Counted from the first letter of the stretch, positions 4,849 through 11,409 are shown. The stretch is 11,484 nucleotides of DNA from an uncultured Cloacibacillus sp. (GCA_900545755.1 URAG01000071.1:1-11484), one strand, 5' to 3'. Numbers and translations: made by a program. Notes: generated from the letters alone by a model not told the origin.

Positions 4849-6348
4849 TTGGAAAAATTTAAAAAAATCACGACGGCGGCCTTAGCGGCGCTGATCCTTT
4901 TTGCTGGCGGTACGGCCGGCTCGTATATAGCGACGAGGTACACTCTCGGAGAATCCGGCGTCGTTAAGGAAAACAATCCTGCGGGCGAGGCCGTCGCTTC
5001 TCTGCCGGCCACGGGCGACGCAAAGAATCCGCTCGTGGCGATAGTGAAGAGAAGCTCTCCGGCAGTCGTCAACATCGACATTGAGAGCATGGTGACGCAG
5101 CAGCCGGTAATGAACCCGTTTCAGGGGAATCCGTTCTTCGACGAATTCTTCGGAGAGGAGTTCTTTGGGCCGCAGCAGCCGAGAAAGGTGCCGCGCCGCG
5201 GCAAGGGCTCGGGGTTCATCGTCAGTAAGGACGGCTACATCCTGACGAACAACCATGTCGTCGAAGACGCTGAAAAAATTCGTGTGACTATGCTTGACGG
5301 ACGGACATTCGACGCTAAGAAAATAGGACAGGATCCGACCTTCGACCTCGCAGTGATACAGATAGAGGCTAAGGATCTTCCGTTCCTTCCGCTTGGCGAC
5401 TCTGATGCTACAGAGGTTGGGGAGCAGGTAGTCGCTATAGGCAACCCATACGGCTTCGGCAGCACCGTTACTGCTGGTATCGTCTCGGCGAAGAACAGGA
5501 CGCTGCAGGCTCCCGGGGTCAACTTCCAGGGGTTCCTTCAGACCGACGCGGCAATCAACCCCGGCAACAGCGGCGGCCCACTTATTGACATGAACGGCAG
5601 CGTCATCGGCATCAACACGGCGATAATCCCATATGCGCAGGGTATAGGATTCGCAATTCCTATCAATATGGCGAAGCAGGTTATGGACGACCTAATAAAG
5701 CACGGCGAAGTGCGCCGCGGCTGGCTCGGCGCAACTGTGCAGCCCCTGACGGCCCCGTTGGTCGAGGCTTACAAGATCCCGGTCAAGGAAGGCTCGATAA
5801 TAGCTGACATACAGCCCGGTTCGCCTGCCGATAAGTTCGGCCTTCAGCGCGGAGACGTAATCGTCAAAATAGGCGATAAAGAAATCAAGACGAGCGAAGA
5901 CGTCGTCTACGCAGTACGCAATAAGCTCGCGGGCGACAAGGTGAAGTTTGAAATCTACCGCGACGGTAAGAAAATGAGCCTTGACGTTACGCTCGGCGAT
6001 GTCGGCGGAGCGAAGAGCTTCGACGGCAAGCCGAAACAGAGCGGTGGAAAGCAGCAGGGACCGGAGGAGTCGAAGCGCATGGGCATAACGGTCGTGCCGA
6101 ACAGCCCAGAATTCAGCGAGGCTCACGGCCTGACCGCGAGCGAGGGCGTAGTCGTAGTGTCAGTGGAGCGCGGTTCGCGCGGACAGCGCACCGGCCTGCG
6201 TGCAGGCGACGTAATCCTCGAAATCAACCGCCAGAAGATAAACGGCGTCGCGGATTGGGAGCGCATGATGAACGAAAAGACTAAAAACTTCGGTTTCCTA
6301 GTCTCGCGCGCCGGACAGACGCTCTTCATCTCATCCGGTGAGGAGTAG
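4849..6348 (+). CDS. htrA: Periplasmic serine protease HtrA/DegP/DegQ (Do family)
   Basis: A 499-residue envelope protease and chaperone that degrades misfolded exported proteins. Residues 1-30 are a signal peptide or membrane anchor (K-F-K-K, then a hydrophobic stretch). The trypsin-like domain has the triad His136 (T-N-N-H-V), Asp166 (F-D-L-A-V-I) and Ser241 (G-N-S-G-G). Two PDZ domains follow: PDZ1 about 291-385 (R-R-G-W-L-G...G-L-Q-R-G-D-V-I) and PDZ2 about 411-495 (G-L-R-A-G-D-V-I-L-E-I-N). A Lys/Gly/Gln linker lies between them at 390-408. Before the catalytic domain is a Phe/Pro/Asn-rich loop (88-112), like the LA loop of DegP. TTG 4849 is chosen because GGAGGTG lies 7 bases upstream and the signal peptide then starts at once; longer upstream frames lack a ribosome site. 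The gene has its own promoter and terminator, so it is probably monocistronic. Confidence 0.96.
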   Translation: MEKFKKITTAALAALILFAGGTAGSYIATRYTLGESGVVKENNPAGEAVASLPATGDAKNPLVAIVKRSSPAVVNIDIESMVTQQPVMNPFQGNPFFDEFFGEEFFGPQQPRKVPRRGKGSGFIVSKDGYILTNNHVVEDAEKIRVTMLDGRTFDAKKIGQDPTFDLAVIQIEAKDLPFLPLGDSDATEVGEQVVAIGNPYGFGSTVTAGIVSAKNRTLQAPGVNFQGFLQTDAAINPGNSGGPLIDMNGSVIGINTAIIPYAQGIGFAIPINMAKQVMDDLIKHGEVRRGWLGATVQPLTAPLVEAYKIPVKEGSIIADIQPGSPADKFGLQRGDVIVKIGDKEIKTSEDVVYAVRNKLAGDKVKFEIYRDGKKMSLDVTLGDVGGAKSFDGKPKQSGGKQQGPEESKRMGITVVPNSPEFSEAHGLTASEGVVVVSVERGSRGQRTGLRAGDVILEINRQKINGVADWERMMNEKTKNFGFLVSRAGQTLFISSGEE

Positions 6349-6381
6349 GAGGAACGGAAGTTAAAGGAACAAACGACAATA

Positions 6382-6420
6382 AAAAACGCGGACGGCCTTT
6401 TGCGGGCCGTCCGCGTTTTT
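6382..6420. terminator. Bidirectional terminator between htrA and the ATC-hydrolase-like gene
   Basis: A perfect 16-bp inverted repeat has outer arms of five A at 6382-6386 and five T at 6416-6420. Its G/C core is CGCGGACGGCC (6387-6397) with GGCCGTCCGCG (6405-6415), around a 7-base loop. T-runs on both strands let it serve the two convergent genes. Confidence 0.93.
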
Positions 6421-6435
6421 GTGTTCCGTGGTGTT

Positions 6436-6915
6436 TTATTGAGCACCGCGTTTCCTGTAACAGAAGTCGCAGCGTGTCCCGCCCTCCATCAGCGTTTCGA
6501 CGCGCACGAGCTCGAGGCTTCCGTCAAAGCCTTCGAGGAACGCTGCGTCGCGTTCGCACGAAAGCACTGTGCCTATATCCGCGCATCCGAGTTTTTGATA
6601 AAGCTCTGCGAATTTGCAGCGAGTCACGTCGAAGGCGCAGCATTCCTCGTCGTCGCGCCGCGTCTCGACTGTCAAAGCCCCGCCTTCGTTAAACTTTTTA
6701 ACGCAGTTTTCCTTCAGCGACGCAAGCCCGCCGCCGTGTGCGGCGGCGGCTGCTCTGCCGGACTCGCGTGCAACCTCCTGTATCGCGCGGCGGACGACCT
6801 CAAGCGCGCGATCCTCGCCGAATTCGCGGCAGAAGGCTCGGATAAGCGGTGCTAGCACGCGCGCCTCTATCTCCCTCTGCTGGAGCAGCGTTATATCCTT
6901 GTCTCCTTCTTTCAC
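6436..6915 (-). CDS. L-2-amino-thiazoline-4-carboxylate (ATC) hydrolase-family protein
   Basis: A 159-residue soluble protein. Its second half carries the pattern of the ATC hydrolase-like family (Pfam PF14196): F-D-V-T-R-C at 95-100, A-E-L-Y-Q-K-L-G at 103-110, G...L-S-C-E-R-D at 115-123, and a closing T-L-M-E-G-G-x-x-C-D-F-C-Y at 141-153. The named member hydrolyses 2-amino-thiazoline-4-carboxylate in conversion to L-cysteine, but most relatives found in anaerobes are uncharacterised. The many conserved cysteines (92, 93, 100, 120, 149, 152) could bind metal or be catalytic. The N-terminal half is helical and Ala-rich. The start is GTG 6915-6913, 7 bases after GGAGGTG on the minus strand. 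The gene stands alone, ends at the shared terminator with htrA, and is divergent from the small-membrane-protein run at 7041. Family confidence is fair; substrate unknown. Confidence 0.72.
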   Translation of the reverse strand: MKEGDKDITLLQQREIEARVLAPLIRAFCREFGEDRALEVVRRAIQEVARESGRAAAAAHGGGLASLKENCVKKFNEGGALTVETRRDDEECCAFDVTRCKFAELYQKLGCADIGTVLSCERDAAFLEGFDGSLELVRVETLMEGGTRCDFCYRKRGAQ

Positions 6916-7040
6916 AAAAACACACCTCCGAAACGAAAAATCTTCCTGATCGTTATTTTACTGCAGACGCGAAAGGTGCGCCCGCAGATGTTAGAATAAT
7001 GTTAGGCGGCGTGCATGCTGCCGCTGGAAGGGGATACAAA

Positions 7041-7358
7041 ATGAACGATGAACTCACGCCGCGCTGCGACGCAGAGCAGGTAAAAACGCTTGAAGCAAAG
7101 ATACGCGAGCTTGAGGAGAAGCTCGCCGCCGCCGACCGTCTGGCGCATTCCGGCAGCCGCGCTGGCACAGCGATTGATGGACGTGCCGAACGGCTTTTTG
7201 AAGAGCTTAAACCATATCTAGACAAATACCGCAGCGACGGCGACGAACTGATGCGCCGCGTCGCGGAGAAGGTGCGGGAAAATCCAGGCGCGTCACTTGC
7301 GATAGCGTTCGGCGTCGGGCTTCTCGCTGCGAAGTTGTTTGACCGCGGGAAAAACTAA
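7041..7358 (+). CDS. DUF883/ElaB/YqjD-like protein with coiled coil and membrane tail
   Basis: A 105-residue protein. Residues 11-34 form a Leu/Glu/Lys-rich coiled coil. A polar stretch follows, then 'V-R-E-N-P-G-A-S-L-A-I-A-F-G-V-G-L-L-A-A-K-L-F' at 78-100. That pattern (x-x-E-N-P or H-P, then a single glycine-containing hydrophobic helix) is the C-terminal anchor of the DUF883 family, which includes E. coli YqjD, ElaB and YgaM. Those bind ribosomes at the inner membrane in stationary phase; the role here is inferred only from resemblance. ATG 7041 is chosen because GGAAGGGGAT lies 6-7 bases upstream; longer frames run back across the divergent gene. It is the first of three closely spaced small genes, followed after 15 bases by a YqjE-like gene, as yqjD is followed by yqjE in E. 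coli. Confidence 0.7.
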   Translation: MNDELTPRCDAEQVKTLEAKIRELEEKLAAADRLAHSGSRAGTAIDGRAERLFEELKPYLDKYRSDGDELMRRVAEKVRENPGASLAIAFGVGLLAAKLFDRGKN

Positions 7359-7373
7359 CCGGCAGGGAATTCC

Positions 7374-7697
7374 GTGAACAGGATTACTACTGCAGTTCTC
7401 AGCTTTTTCGAACTCGTCGAGGCGGAGGGGCGTGAACTGCGTTCGCAGACGGAGATACTTGCGAAGCGTGTGCTTCTGCTTTTCTTCAGCGGGCTCCTTC
7501 TCTTCGCCGCGGCTCTCGCGGGCGGCTTCGCCTTTTACGCCGCAGTCGCACCGAAGCTTGGGCGTCCAGCGGCTGCTTTGATTGCGGCAGCTATGCTCGC
7601 CGCGCCGGGGTTATATACGCTTTCTAAAGGACTTGCCAAAGATTCCAGCGCTGCGCTGACGCCGCGCAGCGTGGAGGATAATCGAAATGTCAGCTAA
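7374..7697 (+). CDS. YqjE-like/phage holin superfamily III-type small membrane protein
   Basis: A 107-residue protein with an amphipathic N-terminal region (F-F-E-L-V-E-A-E-G-R-E-L). It has two hydrophobic helices near 31-56 and 65-84, joined by a short polar turn, and a polar tail. This layout, with 'L..lE..E.r.E' ahead of two membrane helices, is that of the YqjE/'holin-X' family (Pfam PF07332). Despite the family name, chromosomal members are not known lysis proteins. The start is GTG 7374, 15 bases after the DUF883-like gene, with a modest CAGGGAA upstream. The next gene begins 11 bases before its stop, which suggests a single transcript and translational coupling. Function unknown; a role at the membrane with the flanking proteins is inferred from gene order. 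Confidence 0.65.
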   Translation: MNRITTAVLSFFELVEAEGRELRSQTEILAKRVLLLFFSGLLLFAAALAGGFAFYAAVAPKLGRPAAALIAAAMLAAPGLYTLSKGLAKDSSAALTPRSVEDNRNVS

Positions 7698-7905
7698 GCG
7701 GACGCTTGACGACGCGAAGCGGGATTTCGCGGCCGCTATGGATAAAATCAGCGTCGTTGACGCTATGCGCGCGCATCCGCTCGAAAGCGTCGCCGCAGCC
7801 GTCGCTGCTGGCGCGCTCGTCGGCGTTTCTGGACGAAAGCTTTCGCGCATAATATTTCCTATCCTTGATATTGCCGGCTTTGCATCGCGCATTTTATCTA
7901 AATAA
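7687..7905 (+). CDS. Small hypothetical protein with YqjD-like hydrophobic C-terminal part
   Basis: A 72-residue product that I cannot name. It starts with a charged helix (K-R-T-L-D-D-A-K-R-D-F) and then reads A-H-P-L-E-S-V-A-A-A-V-A-A-G-A-L-V-G-V-S-G at 29-49. This echoes the 'HP..SV..A...G...G' membrane tail of DUF883 proteins. A second hydrophobic stretch (I-I-F-P-I-L-D-I-A-G-F-A) closes it. ATG 7687 has GGAGGA at 7673-7678, 8 bases upstream, a better site than those of the two genes before it, and overlaps the YqjE-like gene by 11 bases. A weak terminator follows at 7930. In position it corresponds to the third gene of the E. coli yqjDEK set, but sequence likeness to YqjK is not evident. 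Confidence 0.75.
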   Translation: MSAKRTLDDAKRDFAAAMDKISVVDAMRAHPLESVAAAVAAGALVGVSGRKLSRIIFPILDIAGFASRILSK

Positions 7906-7929
7906 CACGACAGGCTCCGCTAGCATATG

Positions 7930-7960
7930 AAAGGTCCAGGCCGCTCGGCTGGGCCTTTCT
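7930..7960 (+). terminator. Probable terminator of the small-membrane-protein operon
   Basis: AAAGGTCCAG (7930-7939) pairs with CTGGGCCTTT (7949-7958) with one G-T wobble, around a GC-rich loop, then a short TTTCT. The T-run is short, so termination may be partial. Confidence 0.6.
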
Positions 7961-8288
7961 CGTGGTTGATATTTTAGAAAGTCCAGCTTACATGAGGAAC
8001 ATATAGTCAATTACCGTGCTCGGTCGCCTTGGCGAATCATTTGACTAATGTGCACAGCGTAAGTGTCCTCTGCCGCCCTCTGTCTCTATCTCGTCGAAGT
8101 TGGCGATTTCCGTGACAATTTTTGCCCATTTTCTGAACGCGAGATATTTTGATAGCATTCATAATGCCAGTTACAATGTGATGAATAACGGAAAACCTGT
8201 TAAAGGCGGCTATAAACGCCAGTGGAAAGAGAAATTGCGTATCGCTGCCCATGAAGCCGGTAATTTAGACAAGTGCAGCATGGTACAG
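7961..8288. other. Gene-poor stretch, about 330 bases
   Basis: I see no recognised gene, RNA or repeat here. A stop-free plus frame from TTG 8100 continues across the antisense of the acetyltransferase to 8666. Its first 60 codons have a protein-like mix (Y-F-D-S-I-H-N-A-S-Y-N-V-M-N-N-G) but no ribosome site, and its path crosses the minus-strand terminator at 8289-8316. The stretch is richer in A/T than its flanks. A small palindrome, TCGCC-TT-GGCGA, sits at 8024-8035. It could hold a decayed gene remnant. Confidence 0.4.
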
Positions 8289-8316
8289 AAAAACGGCGGA
8301 CGCTGGAGCGCCTGCC
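8289..8316 (-). terminator. Terminator of the GNAT gene
   Basis: On the minus strand, GGCAGGCGCT (8316-8307) pairs with AGCGTCCGCC (8304-8295), with one mismatch and one G-T pair. The next bases are five T (A run at 8289-8293). It lies 18 bases past the stop codon at 8334. Confidence 0.7.
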
Positions 8317-8333
8317 GCGAAGAATCAAAAAAC

Positions 8334-9089
8334 TCAATCTGCAAGTATATCCTTAGCCGAGCATGGGGAATTTCCGGCTCCGGCGTAAAGCACGTACATG
8401 CCGCTCGGCTTGCGCGCGAGCTTATAGCCGACGGTTCCAGCGGCGAGCGCGCTGCGCTGCCTGTCAAGATCCCGTATCGGGATTTGTACATGCCAGTGCG
8501 TCCAGAGCGGAAAAGCCGGGCGGAATTCCTTTCTGAGGACGTATCTTACATGTCCGCCGTAAATTTCTTTCAGACCGATTATGCGGTAGTTGCAGTCGAG
8601 CACGTTATGCAGGCTAAAAATGTTATGCGGCGAAACCGTCGTAAGTATTTTGTCACAGCTCGCTGAGATAATGTTCTCTGCGTAATATTGACTCAAAAAC
8701 TGCACGTTGTTGCCGCGAAACTCCTTGTCGACGACACAAAAGCCCGTGCAGGCGGCGCCTTCTGCCGCCTCCGCCGGAAGCCCCATGCCCTCTGCGGTAT
8801 AGCGTGCCCACTCGCGCCCCAGAATTGCAGTCCTCAGACATATCAGCCGCCCTTCGTGCTTGATCCCGACCACGAGCCCCTCGCCGCCAAGATACCTCTC
8901 TATTTCCTCATGTGAGCTTGGCACGAAAATATCACGACTCAGCCCGTGCGCCACCTCGTCGTGGATGCGCGCTGCATCGTCAAAATCCTCAGGCGCGAGC
9001 ACCGACATAACGCACGGCACGACCATCATGCTGCCGTCCGGCCTGTGTCTTCTCACATAAACATTTGTCTCCGTCTGCGGATTGTTCAT
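8334..9089 (-). CDS. GNAT-type N-acetyltransferase
   Basis: A 251-residue soluble protein with a GNAT fold signature in its middle. This includes the strand G-F-C-V-V at 116-120, then D-K-E-F-R-G-N-N-V-Q-F-L-S at 121-133, which fits the acetyl-CoA pyrophosphate loop (usual R/Q-x-x-G-x-G/A, here with Asn residues). It continues with the helix Y-Y-A-E-N-I, then I-L-T-T-V-S-P-H-N-I-F-S-L-H-N-V-L at 148-164 and Y-G-G-H-V-R-Y-V-L at 177-185, typical of GNAT motif B. The loop lacks the second glycine, so CoA binding may differ. Substrate unknown. ATG 9089-9087 is chosen because GGAGGT lies 10 bases upstream. A TTG at 9131 would add 14 residues but swallow that site. The gene stands alone, with its own terminator and a promoter overlapped by a palindrome. 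Confidence 0.75.
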   Translation of the reverse strand: MNNPQTETNVYVRRHRPDGSMMVVPCVMSVLAPEDFDDAARIHDEVAHGLSRDIFVPSSHEEIERYLGGEGLVVGIKHEGRLICLRTAILGREWARYTAEGMGLPAEAAEGAACTGFCVVDKEFRGNNVQFLSQYYAENIISASCDKILTTVSPHNIFSLHNVLDCNYRIIGLKEIYGGHVRYVLRKEFRPAFPLWTHWHVQIPIRDLDRQRSALAAGTVGYKLARKPSGMYVLYAGAGNSPCSAKDILAD

Positions 9090-9159
9090 ATTATAAAATA
9101 CCTCCAGTCCATGCAAATAAATGCCGTTCAATTGTTCTTGCGGTAAAGTTCACGGTTTT

Positions 9160-9188
9160 ATTATAGCATTATTATGCTATGCTAAAAA
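9160..9188 (-). promoter_or_regulatory. Promoter of the GNAT gene with overlapping palindrome
   Basis: On the minus strand, TATAAT (9165-9160) is preceded by TG one base away, a full extended -10. The -35 region (TTTTTA, 9188-9183) is weak. The inverted repeat ATAGCAT-TATT-ATGCTAT (9163-9180) covers the -10 and spacer, so a dimeric repressor could bind there. The leader to ATG 9089 is about 65 bases. Confidence 0.6.
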
Positions 9189-9236
9189 TATCGTAAAAGG
9201 CTTAAGTGGCTTCGGGGAAGAGCCGTCAATATTTTC

Positions 9237-9265
9237 TTGACACATCTGCCCATGCTTGCTATACT
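9237..9265 (+). promoter_or_regulatory. Promoter of tRNA-Cys
   Basis: TTGACA (9237-9242) matches the consensus -35 exactly. TATACT (9260-9265) follows at the ideal 17 bases. Transcription should start near 9272, a few bases before the mature tRNA. Confidence 0.88.
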
Positions 9266-9277
9266 GTCCAGCGTTAT

Positions 9278-9351
9278 GGCGGCATAGCCAAGTGGTAAGG
9301 CAGAGGACTGCAAATCCTTCATCCCCAGTTCGAGTCTGGGTGCCGCCTCCA
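9278..9351 (+). tRNA. trnC: tRNA-Cys (anticodon GCA)
   Basis: A complete 74-base tRNA gene with encoded CCA. The acceptor GGCGGCA (9278-9284) pairs with TGCCGCC (9341-9347). U is the discriminator, as in most cysteine tRNAs, and CCA is at 9349-9351. The anticodon stem GAGGA/TCCTT (9303-9307, 9315-9319) holds the loop CTGCAAA, with GCA at 9310-9312. The T arm CCCCAGTTCGAGTCTGGG is intact. It has its own promoter and terminator and is not part of a tRNA cluster. Confidence 0.97.
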
Positions 9352-9362
9352 ACAGATAATAC

Positions 9363-9389
9363 AATCCCCAGCTATAAGCTGGGGATTTT
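9363..9389 (+). terminator. Terminator after tRNA-Cys
   Basis: AATCCCCAGCT (9363-9373) and AGCTGGGGATT (9377-9387) form a perfect 11-bp stem with a 3-base loop, and the T-run runs to 9389. It starts 12 bases after the tRNA. Confidence 0.9.
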
Positions 9390-9411
9390 ATCATATTCCA
9401 GCATATATTAT

Positions 9412-9440
9412 TTGACTATAGCCCGATTGACTGTTAGCAT
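9412..9440 (+). promoter_or_regulatory. Candidate promoter of the AI-2E/mobB-like operon
   Basis: TTGACT (9412-9417) and TAGCAT (9435-9440) are 17 bases apart. A second TTGACT at 9427-9432 with TATGAG at 9451-9456 (18 bases) overlaps it. Either or both could drive the operon; the -10 boxes are only fair. Confidence 0.45.
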
Positions 9441-9506
9441 TTTAACTGTGTATGAGAGTCGCCGCGGGCTGCACGGCCTGCCGTCTGCGTGTGGAGGAAC
9501 ATTGCG

Positions 9507-10631
9507 ATGCCCGATGAAAGATATGTCTCTGCTGTAAAAAAGATCCGCTCAAGCGTCGTGCCGTTCGTCCTACTGCTTCTTTTTTTCGTCGTCGTCTCAT
9601 GGTATATCATTAAGCCGCTTGCGATACCTCTCCTATGGTCTATACTCTTTTCGTATTTCGCCTATCCTATGTACAAGTTCCTGCACGACAGGCTTTTCGG
9701 AGGAAAATATAAAAACGTCGCCGCAGCCATCAGTACGGGCGTAATTCTCATTTTTATCGCGATTCCTCTGCTTCTGCTTGCAATGTTCGTGACGCGCGAA
9801 GGAATCAGGATAAGCCGCCAAATTCTGGAAAGCGGCCTTATCTCGGGCTCTTACCACGATATCATTCTGCGGATAAAGAGCGTGCCTATCTTCGGCAGTT
9901 TTGTAAACGAGCTCGACCTCATAACTGAGCTGCCGATACTCGACGCCATAGTCAAGAACGGCGCTCAGCTCGTCACTCGCTTCCTCCGTGCCGTCTCAAG
10001 CCAGATTTTTGAAAGTATATTAAAAATTCTCTTCCTCATGCTTATCGTCGCAATCACGTCGTTCTTCCTCGTGCGTGACGGCGTGAAGATGATAAATTAT
10101 ATAGCAGAGCTGCTGCCGCTTAAGTCTGAGGAACGCAACGGGTTCATAAAAAGGACAGCGGTGATGCTACGCGCCGTCGTCTGTGGAATAATTATGACGG
10201 CAGCCGTGCAGGGAACGCTAGGCGGAGTAGGCTGGTGGTTCGTCGGTCTTCCTCATCCGGTCTTTTTCGGCTTTTGCATGTTCATGACTGCGATGATACC
10301 GTTCGTCGGGACGCCGGCGGTTTGGTTGCCGGGCGCTTTCGTGCTGCTGCTGTCCAACGACATTAAGAACGGCATTATACTCCTGATATGGGGGCTGCTG
10401 GTCGTCAGCTCGATAGACAACGTAATCAAGCCTATATTCATCTCCGAGGGCAGCAAGATACACATGCTGCTGGTATTCATCGGTCTCTTTGGCGGGCTAT
10501 ACGCGTGGGGCTTTATCGGCGTCTTCGTCGGACCGCTGCTGCTGTCGCTCGGGATGTTCATGCTCGATATCTACCACGAAATCGTCAAAAGTTCCGACTG
10601 GGACTCCATACTGGGCGACAGGGAAAAATGA
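9507..10631 (+). CDS. AI-2E family transporter (YhhT/PerM/TqsA-like membrane protein)
   Basis: A 374-residue integral membrane protein of the AI-2E transporter family (Pfam PF01594). Hydrophobic segments lie near 15-50, 71-95, 172-190, 223-245, 251-284, 288-302 and 318-355. They flank a hydrophilic region at about 100-165, the usual family layout. The signature lies in the last third: F-V-G-T-P at 266-270, I-W-G-L-L-V-V-S-S-I-D-N-V-I-K-P-I at 294-310, and G-L-F-G-G-L-Y-A-W-G-F-I-G-V-F-V-G-P at 326-343. E. coli TqsA exports the AI-2 signal, but other members move sodium or are of unknown cargo, so the substrate is not predicted. ATG 9507 is chosen for GGAGGA at 9493-9498, 8 bases upstream. It overlaps the next gene by ATGA, which implies a shared transcript. 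Confidence 0.9.
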   Translation: MPDERYVSAVKKIRSSVVPFVLLLLFFVVVSWYIIKPLAIPLLWSILFSYFAYPMYKFLHDRLFGGKYKNVAAAISTGVILIFIAIPLLLLAMFVTREGIRISRQILESGLISGSYHDIILRIKSVPIFGSFVNELDLITELPILDAIVKNGAQLVTRFLRAVSSQIFESILKILFLMLIVAITSFFLVRDGVKMINYIAELLPLKSEERNGFIKRTAVMLRAVVCGIIMTAAVQGTLGGVGWWFVGLPHPVFFGFCMFMTAMIPFVGTPAVWLPGAFVLLLSNDIKNGIILLIWGLLVVSSIDNVIKPIFISEGSKIHMLLVFIGLFGGLYAWGFIGVFVGPLLLSLGMFMLDIYHEIVKSSDWDSILGDREK

Positions 10632-11266
10632 TAAAGATATTTGCGGTTTCCGGATTCAAGAACAGCGGCAAAACGACCCTCTGCATTAAACTGCTTGAGG
10701 AACTCGGTAAGCTTGGCGTAAGGACTGGCTACATCAAGAGAACAGCTGATGACGTGCTGTCTTCTCGCTGCACGGACACCGGGCGCGCAGCGGAGCTGGG
10801 CGTAAGTTCGGCGCTGTGGGGTAGCGACGGCCTACGCATTGAGAGCCCTGGATCCGAAATATCGCCGGAATATATCGTTTCGCGCTATTTCCCAGACGCC
10901 GAGATAGTTATAGTCGAGGGCGGCAAATATCTCAACCTGCCGAAGATATGGGTGGAGAGCGTGGAAGCGCGCCCGCATGACGTTGCCGGCGTATTTATGA
11001 TATACGATCGTAACTCCATAAGCGACGGGAAAATGCGTTTCGGCGCCGGGGACGAGGCAGGAATGGCTCGCCGGCTTGCCGCGTCGGTGCGCGGCGATTT
11101 CTACCGTAGCACAAAAATATACATAGGCGACAGGCCGTTCCCCATGAAGGATTTCATCGCTGATTTTATACGCGGCAGCGTGCTTGGAATGCTGTCGTCG
11201 CTGAAGGGTGGAAAGGATGTGTCAGATGGGGTCCGCGTCTATATAGACGGCGAAATAAAAAAGTAG
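10628..11266 (+). CDS. MobB-like P-loop GTPase (molybdopterin-guanine dinucleotide biosynthesis protein B family)
   Basis: A 212-residue protein beginning with a strand and a Walker A loop, G-F-K-N-S-G-K-T-T at 9-17, the MobB form 'GxxNSGKT'. It is followed by the helix L-C-I-K-L-L-E-E-L, then G-Y-I-K-R-T at 34-39, where MobB usually has a basic 'lKH' motif. A later E-I-V-I-V-E-G-G-K at 91-99 resembles the Walker B-like 'D...vEGfK' segment. MobB binds GTP and assists attachment of GMP to molybdopterin in bis-MGD cofactor synthesis. It is not essential in E. coli, and many anaerobes carry stand-alone homologs. The C-terminal part beyond residue 150 is longer than I expect for the core family and includes K-M-R-F-G-A-G-D-E. 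The ATG overlaps the upstream TGA by four bases (10628-10631), with AGGGAAAA as ribosome site. Confidence 0.78.
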   Translation: MIKIFAVSGFKNSGKTTLCIKLLEELGKLGVRTGYIKRTADDVLSSRCTDTGRAAELGVSSALWGSDGLRIESPGSEISPEYIVSRYFPDAEIVIVEGGKYLNLPKIWVESVEARPHDVAGVFMIYDRNSISDGKMRFGAGDEAGMARRLAASVRGDFYRSTKIYIGDRPFPMKDFIADFIRGSVLGMLSSLKGGKDVSDGVRVYIDGEIKK

Positions 11267-11294
11267 CTCTTTTGTAAGTTTTCACAAATTTATT

Positions 11295-11314
11295 CCCACA
11301 GCCGTGGGCTTTTC
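11295..11314 (+). terminator. Weak terminator candidate after the MobB-like gene
   Basis: CCCAC (11295-11299) pairs with GTGGG (11304-11308) around a 4-base loop, followed by CTTTTC. The stem is only 5 bp, so read-through is likely. Confidence 0.4.
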
Positions 11315-11318
11315 ATTA

Positions 11319-11347
11319 TTGATAAAATCTTTCACAAACGATATAAT
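11319..11347 (+). promoter_or_regulatory. Strong promoter of the gene starting at 11410
   Basis: TTGATA (11319-11324) and TATAAT (11342-11347) are 17 bases apart, one mismatch from full consensus. The transcript would have a leader of about 55 bases before ATG 11410. Confidence 0.82.
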
Positions 11348-11409
11348 TTGTTAATGGTTCATGACGGAGCCAAAGCATAATCAAAATCCTTCAAGGGGGC
11401 AATTCAGCG

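Noticed and set aside
4882..5256. Minus-strand frames inside htrA, including 5692-6126
   Set aside because: They are antisense shadows of a full-length protease with an intact triad and two PDZ domains.
6400..6855. Plus-strand frame of 151 codons over the ATC-hydrolase-like gene
   Set aside because: It begins inside the bidirectional terminator and is antisense to a gene with a good ribosome site and family motifs.
7374..7697. Holin-like gene as a sign of a prophage
   Set aside because: No other phage genes flank it, and its neighbours fit the chromosomal YqjD/YqjE arrangement.
8100..8666. A 188-codon plus-strand frame partly over the GNAT gene
   Set aside because: It has no ribosome site, crosses the minus-strand terminator at 8289-8316, and more than half is antisense to a gene with clear motifs. 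Its first part is noted only as unexplained.
9363..9389. Inverted repeat next to tRNA-Cys as an integration (att) site
   Set aside because: It is a standard terminator; I see no integrase, no duplicated tRNA 3' end and no mobile genes nearby.
10388..10627. An 80-codon upstream extension of the MobB-like protein
   Set aside because: It overlaps the AI-2E gene in another frame with Arg-rich content; the ATGA start at 10628 puts the P-loop at the expected place.
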